Origin: Candidatus Woesearchaeota archaeon
Lineage (GTDB): Archaea; Nanoarchaeota; Nanoarchaeia; Woesearchaeales; UBA11576
DNA: 13,647 bases
Direction of reading: 5' to 3'
Assembly: GCA_013331125.1 (NCBI GenBank)
Contig: DUGW01000089.1
Location: 1-13,647, forward strand
A program made the position numbers and the translations under genes. The notes beneath the pieces are model-generated. The model did not search any database. It saw nothing but the letters and a program-made list of their open reading frames with translations, and was not told the DNA's origin. Of this stretch, positions 7,965-13,647 are shown piece by piece; within the stretch, counting starts at the first letter, position 1; every line of letters starts with the position of its first letter.

Positions 7965-10046
7965 TCACTGTGTAGGTATTGTTGCCGGCGTTGGCGCTTC
8001 TGGCACTGGTGCTGGTTCCTGCACTGGTGAGTCCCCTCTCCTTATCACGTGTTGTACCTGTGGGAACAGCGACTGGTTTGTCATCATCATGTATGTCTCC
8101 ACGAAATCCATATCTCCTCTTGGCAGTGGCACTCTCTGTATTATGTGGAACTCGACTTTGCTTGCGTCTGCTATCTCGTCATACTTGACTTCCCATTTTC
8201 CTATCCATCCTCCTACCATCGCGTCTTCATCTGGGCCTATCTGCTTGAACAGCATTATGTTGACGTCATATGTGGCATCTGCCCTCAACAGCTCCATGGT
8301 CTGTTTGCTGTTGAATGTCTCTTCTGGTGTGAATGTGTAGAACCCTGAGACCTCGGGGTCTTTGTGCTCGATGCTCATGACTATGTGCTCGTCCCCTTCC
8401 AGGAATTTCCAGCTCTCTGGTGCTGCGCTCAGGTGCTTGAGGAATGTGAACTTGACCTCCTGTGTCGGCCACATCTTTATCTCGAACGGTTCCTGTCCTG
8501 TGTGCTGCTCGTATGCTGGCAGGTAGTCTTCTCTCTGGACTTCTATGACCGGGTTTCCGCATCCGCTCGGGAACTTGCCTGTCCATTGGAGGTGCACGTT
8601 GTTTGTCCTTGTTGTCCCTAGCACGCATGCCTGTGTCATGCATCTGAATGTCAGGTTTGCCCTTGAGAGTTCTGCGTTTGTTATCACATCGACTGCTCTC
8701 ACTGTGTGTTCCTCTTCTCCGTATGCGTCGCAGTAGTCCAGGTCGAACTCTGTGGGGTTGAACTCTATCGGTGGCTGTATCGACCTGTCCCCTTTGTTGT
8801 GGTATATCTGGACCGGGAAGGCGTACCTGAATACGTATCCTCCTCCGTGGAATGCTTCCGGGTCGTTTATCGATATCATCACAGGGTAGTACACGTCATA
8901 GACGAAGTGGAAGGTGTTCAGGCAGAGGAATGACATTATTCTTGACTTGAGGTCCTGTACCCCTGACTTGAGTATCCCATACTCGTTCGGTGTCGCGTAG
9001 AGGTTCATCCCCCATTCTTTCCTGAAGTTGCTTGTCACCTTGAATTCTGAGTAGTCCTTGTTTGTGAAGTTGAAGTAGTATTGGAAATAATCGTAAGAAT
9101 CAGGAGGTATCTTCTTCGGCAGCACCAATGGCACCACTGTCTCGCTCTCTTTCACACTTTTGATCGCTTCCCTCACCTTTGCGTATTCGTCTTCGGTCCC
9201 GAGCCATGGCGGGTGGTCTGTGTTCCTGAACCTTATCCCCATGATCGCCGGCTCGAGTGAGTATAGCAGTTTGTCTTTTATCTGGCTCAATGCCCATACC
9301 TGTCTTCCGCAGTGCAGTGTCAGCCCGTCGAATGGTATGTCGCTCTCTGGGTGGCTTGCCATGAGGTCTATTGTCATCTGTTCGTAGAATTGCTTCTCGT
9401 TCTCTGCCTCCAGCAGCTCTCTTCCGAGTTCGTACATCCTTTTCACCTGCGCGTCCAGGTTGACTATGAATTGGTCTTTCTCTGTTGTTTCCTGCCCTTT
9501 CTGTTGTATGTCTATCTTCCAGTCCAGGCTTACGACTGTCTCTTTCTCTGTGAACACGACATCTGTGTGCCATGCGCCGAGTGGTGTGATTATGTATTCT
9601 TCTGTGAACTGCGTGAAGTTCTGTATGCAGTCTCCCAGCCTGATGTCTACATATCCTTCCAGCTGCTGTTCCATGTATCCTAATGATGGCAGTTCTGTCT
9701 GTCCCTGCCAGTACCAGTACGGCACCTTTGGGGCTACGTCTGCTGGTACGCCTGGTACCAACGAGACATATCTTGCTGGGTTTGCGTCGATGGAGTCCGG
9801 GAATGTTATGAATCCCCCCTGTGCTCCCAGTATCCTGAGTCCGTCTTCAGCTGTCTTTTCCATGCATGCCAGTATGTATTGTTCGACTGGCGGTGTCTTT
9901 GGCTGCAGGAACTTTATCGGTCCTGCTCCTGTCTGTCTCAGGTAGATGTATACTCCTGCGCTGAAGAGCACTATGACTCCTATGATTATGAATATTGTGA
10001 TCTGGGCCTTTTTCGCACCCCTTTTTCTGAAATATTTGTTCCGCAT
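7965..10046 (-). CDS. N-terminally anchored exterior protein of a DPANN-type family (unknown function)
   Basis: The product is 693 residues from the ATG at 10046. I prefer this start because AAGGTAA lies 4 nt upstream (GGT core 6 nt away), the same motif that precedes the next gene upstream in the operon. A GTG at 10100 would add 18 residues and overlap the preceding stop (GTGA); it cannot be excluded. Residues 1-13 are strongly basic (RKRGAKK), and residues 16-36 form one membrane helix (QITIFIIIGVIVLF), so the bulk should face outside. The soluble part has motifs I associate with a large uncharacterised archaeal family: GAQGGFITFP, a YWYW patch, and PSLGYMEQQLEGY followed by GDC and QNF. 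The C-terminal ~20 residues are Pro/Ala-rich. KKAQ before the hydrophobic run resembles a class III (pilin-like) signal, but the usual Glu at mature position 5 is Phe. No enzymatic motif was found. It sits between the six-helix protein and the giant protein and may be their periplasm-side partner. Confidence 0.93.
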   Translation of the reverse strand: MRNKYFRKRGAKKAQITIFIIIGVIVLFSAGVYIYLRQTGAGPIKFLQPKTPPVEQYILACMEKTAEDGLRILGAQGGFITFPDSIDANPARYVSLVPGVPADVAPKVPYWYWQGQTELPSLGYMEQQLEGYVDIRLGDCIQNFTQFTEEYIITPLGAWHTDVVFTEKETVVSLDWKIDIQQKGQETTEKDQFIVNLDAQVKRMYELGRELLEAENEKQFYEQMTIDLMASHPESDIPFDGLTLHCGRQVWALSQIKDKLLYSLEPAIMGIRFRNTDHPPWLGTEDEYAKVREAIKSVKESETVVPLVLPKKIPPDSYDYFQYYFNFTNKDYSEFKVTSNFRKEWGMNLYATPNEYGILKSGVQDLKSRIMSFLCLNTFHFVYDVYYPVMISINDPEAFHGGGYVFRYAFPVQIYHNKGDRSIQPPIEFNPTEFDLDYCDAYGEEEHTVRAVDVITNAELSRANLTFRCMTQACVLGTTRTNNVHLQWTGKFPSGCGNPVIEVQREDYLPAYEQHTGQEPFEIKMWPTQEVKFTFLKHLSAAPESWKFLEGDEHIVMSIEHKDPEVSGFYTFTPEETFNSKQTMELLRADATYDVNIMLFKQIGPDEDAMVGGWIGKWEVKYDEIADASKVEFHIIQRVPLPRGDMDFVETYMMMTNQSLFPQVQHVIRRGDSPVQEPAPVPEAPTPATIPTQ

Positions 10047-10050
10047 TTCT

Positions 10051-10057
10051 TTACCTT
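10051..10057 (-). promoter_or_regulatory. Ribosome binding site that favours ATG 10046 for the anchored protein
   Basis: AAGGTAA recurs here, with GGT 6 nt before the ATG at 10046. It matches the site in front of the preceding gene. No comparable motif precedes the alternative GTG at 10100, where the upstream bases are purine-rich (AAAGAAGA) but lack GGT or GGAG. This decides the start I chose. Confidence 0.55.
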
Positions 10058-10096
10058 GTGTGCAGCGCCTTTCCCCAACTCTGCTGGCTTCTGCAC

Positions 10097-11077
10097 TCAC
10101 TCTTCTTTCTCTGCCTTTTCTGCTTTCTTCTCTGTCGCTTTCGTCACAATCTTCTTTTTCACTATCTTCTTTGATCTCTTCCTGGTCACTTTCTTCCCTG
10201 GCTCTTTCTCTTCTCTCTTGTGTTCTGCTCTGTGTGCGTGTCTTTCTGTCTCAGCCTCTGTCTTATGCTGCCTCTTCTCTGGCAGCAGCCTGTCCATCGC
10301 GTCTGAATAGTATACCTTCACCCATGATATGAACAGCAGTAGTAGTATTGTCTGGACGCTGATTATCAGTGTCTGGAATGCCAGTGCCTTTGCCATGAAC
10401 ATCAGCAGGTTCATCGCGAGGAATATCAGCACCATCAGCCCTATCGGTCTCAGCATCTTTCCTACTTTCTTCAGCGGTATCTCCCAATACATCTTCAGTG
10501 CTTTGCCGTAATCCCTCTCCCTTGCCAGTGTCGAGAACAGCGTGACTGTGAGGTATGTCATGGTGAGAAGGTATGTCGCTGCCAGTAACATTATCGTGTA
10601 ACCTGCCGCTGCGCTGTATTCTGTCTTGAAGTATAATGTCTTGTATATGAATTTCTGCAGTCCGAATGCTGCCAGGAAGAGCACCACTAACCATGAGAGC
10701 TGCGCTCCGAGGAACTTCAGGTACATCATCAGTCCCATCTTCTGCTTCCTGACTGACAGGTATGCTTTTGCCTTGAAGAATGCCCATATGAGTATCAGGT
10801 AGAGCAGTCCTATGCCTGTGTATGTATAGCTGAGCTGCCTCATCTTCATTATTGTGGGCTCTGCCTGCGACATTAGTACGACCTGTTGGAACTCTGTCTG
10901 TGCCATCTGCATCGGTCCTAATGCCTGCTCGGCCATCGGTGCTATTGCGCTCATGGCCCTGGCCCATACGAGGAACCCTACTACAGTCGCTGCCAGAAAT
11001 AGTATCTCCCAGAGCAGCACTGCGCCTATCCTTCTTGGGCTGATTGAATTCCTGAATATTGAGGGTGCCTTTTTCAT
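10097..11077 (-). CDS. Six-helix integral membrane protein with highly basic C-terminal tail (unknown family)
   Basis: The product is 326 residues. Hydrophobic segments are visible at about 18-40, 86-105, 118-141, 155-180, 207-228 and 232-254. The even number, together with the basic N-terminus (FRNSISPRR) and Arg/Lys-rich C-terminus, suggests both ends are cytoplasmic (positive-inside rule). Loop 1 (about 41-82) is long, Met/Gln-rich and should be outside. Between helices 4 and 5 lies an amphipathic linker (ALKMYWEIPLKKVGKML). Residues 263-326 are almost entirely Lys/Arg/Glu/His/Ala, with KKVTRKRSKKIVKKKI at the core; such a tail could bind a ribosome, nucleic acid or acidic partner, but this is speculation. 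The ATG is preceded by AAGGTAAG with GGT 8 nt upstream. The gene begins 21 nt after the upstream stop, consistent with one transcript. I do not recognise a named family; helix organisation vaguely recalls generic multi-spanning DUF4013-type proteins, at low confidence. Confidence 0.93.
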   Translation of the reverse strand: MKKAPSIFRNSISPRRIGAVLLWEILFLAATVVGFLVWARAMSAIAPMAEQALGPMQMAQTEFQQVVLMSQAEPTIMKMRQLSYTYTGIGLLYLILIWAFFKAKAYLSVRKQKMGLMMYLKFLGAQLSWLVVLFLAAFGLQKFIYKTLYFKTEYSAAAGYTIMLLAATYLLTMTYLTVTLFSTLARERDYGKALKMYWEIPLKKVGKMLRPIGLMVLIFLAMNLLMFMAKALAFQTLIISVQTILLLLFISWVKVYYSDAMDRLLPEKRQHKTEAETERHAHRAEHKREEKEPGKKVTRKRSKKIVKKKIVTKATEKKAEKAEKEE

Positions 11078-11083
11078 TTTATC

Positions 11084-11090
11084 TTACCTT
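11084..11090 (-). promoter_or_regulatory. Ribosome binding site of the six-helix gene
   Basis: On the minus strand AAGGTAA lies upstream of the ATG at 11077, with 8 nt between GGT and the start codon. It falls in the 21-nt gap after the upstream stop, so the site supports independent initiation within a polycistronic message. Confidence 0.6.
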
Positions 11091-11098
11091 CTGATGGT

Positions 11099-13647
11099 TC
11101 AGCACAGGCTGCATCCTGCTGCTGTGCTTACTACTGTTGCTTCTGTGCTTCCTGCTTGGTAGAATCCTGTTGATTCGTCTCCTTCTAGTTCTTGTTCTAG
11201 GTCTTCTACTTCGAATATCGTGTTGCATATCTCTTTCTTGTTTGATGGTGCGTTTGAGAATATGCATCCGTGTAGTGCTTCACTGAATACTACGCATATC
11301 TTGTCTGCGTTGTTCGGTATGTCTTCGTTGCTTGTCACTATTGCGTTCGCTCCTGTCAGGTCGAATGGTGCTTCTCCCTGGTCCAGTTCTCTGTTTGTGT
11401 TGTACATGTTTGTTCCGTCTAGTTGTATATTGAATTCCATGTCGCAGTCTTTTGGTACTACTTTTCCTGTTATCCTGTATTGCCAGTAGTATGATCTTGA
11501 TCCTGTCAGTCCGTTCTCTTCCATGCATGCTGCTTTTGGTGCTCCGCTCAGCCCTTCGCATGGTTGTACTTTTGTCTTCACTGCCTGTATCGTCACTGTC
11601 GGTATTCCGCTTGCTGCTGGGCTTATCCCTACTTTTCCTTCTTGTCCGTGTGCTGCCAGGCATGGTCTGCTTATCAGTATTGTCTCCAGGTTGAAGTATG
11701 TGTCTAGTTTGCTTCCCCATCCGAATGGGTCTTGCCATTTTGGGAATAGTGTTCCGAATCCTCTCATTATGTTTGTTGCCGGTCCTCCTTGTAGGAAGTC
11801 TGTTATTGTTCCTGGTGACCAGTAGTAGTGTACTTGTTTGTATCCTTCAGGACCTCCTTTGCATTTGCCTTTGTCTTTGGTACCTGCTGCGTCTCTGCAT
11901 GCTTGTATTGTCTGGTATTCTGTCTTTTCTTTTGATCCTTCTATTGTGTATGGTTTCCATCCTTCTGATACATAGGGATTTTCCTCTGTCCCTTTGAATA
12001 CTACCTGTCCTTCTGCGAACATCTCTGCTTCTGTGCATCCTCCTGTTTTTGCGTTTGCGCATACTTTTCCTGCTGTGTCTCCTGACTTATCTTTTGTCTC
12101 TTGTATGCAGCTTGGGCAGTAGAATCCTGACCATGGGGTTACTTCTTTCCCTGCTACTGTCGCTTTGTAGATTATTTCTCCTCCTTTTGCTGGGTCTGTG
12201 TTTATCCCCAGCTCTGCTTTTGTGCACTGTGCTGTCTTCGTGTCGCAGTAGGTGGCTACTTCCTGTGGTTTGAGTCCTATCGTCTCTACCTTCTTTCCGA
12301 AATTGGTGATTGTCTTGAGGTCTTCCAGCTTCCTGTCCTTCACCAGCTCGTCGAATTGTTTCTTGTCTAATCCTCCGTATCTCTTGGCTTCCTTGATGAC
12401 AGGCTCCCATGTCTCGTATTCTTTCCTGCTCTTGTCCATTATCTCCTTCACTTTCTTCGGGTCATAAGCATCCTTCTTCACAGGGCACTTGGCATCAGTG
12501 CATACCCATGTGGTTCCATCCCATCTCCATGTAAGTCCACTTGACGTCTGTTCCTGTCCTACTTTGAGTTTGGTCGGATCCAGTCCTGCCGGAGGTTCCT
12601 TTGCGCTGGTTGGCCCTTCGCTTGCGTCCAGACAGTTCTTATAGCAGAACATCGGTTTACCTTCCTCATTATACGCCCATTTCTCAGGGGTTTTCTTGTC
12701 ATATCCTCTGTCTCCTGATTCGACTTCTCTCCATCCTCGGGCTTTGTCTTCATCAGTCCAGTCTTTTTTAAAATCAGCTAATTCCTCTTTGTTGAACGGT
12801 GACATTCTCTGCTCCTTTTCTGTCGTCGCCACATACCTCCACTCTTTGTCATGATAATACCATTGTGATTTCCCGTCTGCGCCTGTCAGTACATCCCCCT
12901 CTGTTGGTTTTCCCATCACTGGTGGCACTGCATTCGGAGGGTATTCCCTCTCGCAGCTTAGGCATACTGTCGCCTTTCCTGCGCTGTCGAAGATCCAGGT
13001 GTTCCCTTCTACCTCCGCTGTCTGTCCCGCCTTTGTCTTGTCGTCTTTAGGTGGAGTTATCTGTGTTAGGGCTTTTGATAAATCCGGTTTTACTCCTGCC
13101 TCTTCCCATTTCTTGAATTCTTCTTCCTGTTTTTTCCATGTGCCTTCATACCAGCTCTTTCTTTTTGTAGGATCGTTTATCATCTCTCTGTATTGTGCAT
13201 CTGTTATGAGCCCTTTCTGTTTCGCATCGTCCAGGCCTTTCACCTGTTCTAAGCTTTCTTTCTTGAAATTGTCCTTGTATGTGTTTAGCCATGCTGTCCT
13301 CTTGGTAAGATCTCTAAGGAATTCACGATATTGTGTTTCTGTTATATGCCCTTTTTCTGCTGCGTCTTCTATTAAGTTCCTGTCTGCTGTAGGTATCTGT
13401 GGCCTTTTAGCTATCCATGCGTCTAATTCTGCAGGGTTGCTCATGATCTTTGTGTACTCTGTTTTTGTTATCTCTCCTGTTGCTAGCGCCAGCTCAGCCT
13501 CTCCGCGATTCTTCAGGAAAGAGCGCGGATCATTCTCGAACTTCTCGTACTGCGCCTGTGTAATCTCTCCTCTTGCCTGCATAGCTGCCAGTTCTTTTCT
13601 GGCTGCCCGCCTGTCATACTGCCCTTCTGCCCACTTCACAGCATCCT
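11099..13647 (-). CDS. Large modular repeat protein with Trp/Cys hairpins (5' end outside window)
   Basis: At least 848 residues are visible and the frame stays open to the window edge. The GTG at 13639 is therefore probably an internal valine (preceded by Asp-Ala), not the start. I number residues from it. Residues 17-163 hold four copies of a short helical repeat (G-[EHL]-IT-x-x-[QE]Y, often followed by DP and Trp), resembling SHOCT-like or coiled helical repeats. Residues 204-385 hold four beta-hairpin-like modules with a Gly, then Trp-x-aromatic, and usually a Cys pair (CLSC, CYKNC, CTDAKC). A 62-residue Cys unit is duplicated at about 465-566. The last ~230 residues look like a beta-sandwich domain with scattered Cys and end in CSLC. 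No membrane helix is visible; any signal peptide would lie upstream of the window. Abundant paired Cys suggest disulfides outside the cell or metal knuckles. Function unknown; operon position suggests it works with the three genes downstream. Confidence 0.92.
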   Translation of the reverse strand, partial: DAVKWAEGQYDRRAARKELAAMQARGEITQAQYEKFENDPRSFLKNRGEAELALATGEITKTEYTKIMSNPAELDAWIAKRPQIPTADRNLIEDAAEKGHITETQYREFLRDLTKRTAWLNTYKDNFKKESLEQVKGLDDAKQKGLITDAQYREMINDPTKRKSWYEGTWKKQEEEFKKWEEAGVKPDLSKALTQITPPKDDKTKAGQTAEVEGNTWIFDSAGKATVCLSCEREYPPNAVPPVMGKPTEGDVLTGADGKSQWYYHDKEWRYVATTEKEQRMSPFNKEELADFKKDWTDEDKARGWREVESGDRGYDKKTPEKWAYNEEGKPMFCYKNCLDASEGPTSAKEPPAGLDPTKLKVGQEQTSSGLTWRWDGTTWVCTDAKCPVKKDAYDPKKVKEIMDKSRKEYETWEPVIKEAKRYGGLDKKQFDELVKDRKLEDLKTITNFGKKVETIGLKPQEVATYCDTKTAQCTKAELGINTDPAKGGEIIYKATVAGKEVTPWSGFYCPSCIQETKDKSGDTAGKVCANAKTGGCTEAEMFAEGQVVFKGTEENPYVSEGWKPYTIEGSKEKTEYQTIQACRDAAGTKDKGKCKGGPEGYKQVHYYWSPGTITDFLQGGPATNIMRGFGTLFPKWQDPFGWGSKLDTYFNLETILISRPCLAAHGQEGKVGISPAASGIPTVTIQAVKTKVQPCEGLSGAPKAACMEENGLTGSRSYYWQYRITGKVVPKDCDMEFNIQLDGTNMYNTNRELDQGEAPFDLTGANAIVTSNEDIPNNADKICVVFSEALHGCIFSNAPSNKKEICNTIFEVEDLEQELEGDESTGFYQAGSTEATVVSTAAGCSLC
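11942..12247 (-). repeat. Two-copy Cys unit (period about 62 residues)
   Basis: The first gene contains YCDTKTAQCTKAEL and, 62 residues later, VCANAKTGGCTEAEM. Both are followed by a short strand ([IV][IV][YF]KxT), a Val/Ser-rich stretch and Trp plus an aromatic (TPWSGFY; EGWKPYT). The first copy has an extra CPSC. This is a clear internal duplication at the protein level, although the DNA has diverged. Confidence 0.7.
12485..13030 (-). repeat. Repeated Trp/Cys beta-hairpin modules
   Basis: Four related segments lie at residues 204-229, 247-271, 309-336 and 360-385 of the first gene: NTWIFDSAGKATVCLSC, KSQWYYHDKEWRYV, EKWAYNEEGKPMFCYKNC and LTWRWDGTTWVCTDAKC. Shared features are a Gly-rich lead-in, Trp-x-aromatic, an Asp/Asn-Gly-type turn, and a terminal Cys pair in three of four. 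The form resembles short W-x-W-D-G-x-x-W hairpins common in surface and tail-fibre proteins. The Cys pairs may form disulfides or bind metal. Confidence 0.6.
13151..13591 (-). repeat. Four short helical repeats, consensus G-x-IT-x-x-QY
   Basis: In the first gene the strings GEITQAQY, GEITKTEY, GHITETQY and GLITDAQY start at residues 24, 55, 97 and 143 (numbered from codon 13639), so spacing is 31, 42 and 46. Each is preceded by Ala-rich charged helix and is often followed by a DP/NP and a Trp (W75, W117, W163). The 'W-A-E-G-Q-Y' just before copy 1 hints that the array continues beyond the window. The pattern resembles SHOCT-type helical hairpins, but here it is N-terminal and tandem. Confidence 0.75.

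Noticed and set aside
10098..10100. GTG start for the anchored protein overlapping the upstream stop
   Set aside because: Possible, but the extra 18 residues do not resemble a family N-terminus and ATG 10046 has the AAGGTAA site shared with the upstream gene.
13637..13639. GTG as the true start of the first gene
   Set aside because: The frame stays open upstream to the window edge (Asp-Ala precede it), there is no signal peptide after it, and the helical repeat pattern seems to begin before it.

Overview
The window reads as part of one long co-directional operon on the minus strand, most likely from a DPANN-type archaeon (Woesearchaeota/Pacearchaeota-like). The lineage call is an inference. 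It rests on the charged N-terminus followed by a KKAQITIF-IIIG membrane anchor in the third gene, a signature I associate with large secretory families of these archaea; on arginine codons that are mostly AGG/AGA with frequent ATA isoleucine; on AAGGTAA-type ribosome sites; and on the many secreted Cys-rich, Trp-rich and fibronectin-like modules. No rRNA, tRNA, transposase, CRISPR array or housekeeping gene is present to anchor the taxonomy.

Reading in the direction of transcription (right to left), there are four genes. (1) 13647-11099 is a large repeat-rich protein whose 5' end lies outside the window. It has four short helical 'G-x-IT-x-x-QY' repeats, then Trp/Cys beta-hairpin modules, a two-copy Cys repeat and a beta-rich C-terminal domain ending in CSLC. 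(2) 11077-10097 is a six-helix membrane protein with a very basic C-terminal tail. (3) 10046-7965 is a single-pass, N-terminally anchored protein with a ~650-residue exterior domain. (4) 7937-1 is a giant exported protein of at least 2,645 residues, still open at the window edge. It carries a signal peptide, several FnIII/Ig-like domains, two Tyr/Gly/Gln-rich loops, a hydrophobic hairpin, tandem Cys-rich repeats, a Pro/Thr/Ala linker, and a Cys-containing amphipathic helical region followed by further domains.

The gaps are 21 nt, an 18-nt gap (or a 4-nt overlap, depending on the start of gene 3), and 27 nt, so the genes are probably co-transcribed and the products probably act together at the cell envelope. 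A reasonable but unproven model is a surface complex: a multi-spanning core (gene 2), an anchored exterior subunit (gene 3), and two large modular proteins (genes 1 and 4) that reach outward for adhesion, host contact or envelope structure. I know of no characterised function for this gene set.

There is no intergenic stretch over 40 nt. All long plus-strand open frames appear to be antisense shadows caused by the strong A-ending codon bias (ACA, GGA, GCA) of the minus-strand genes.
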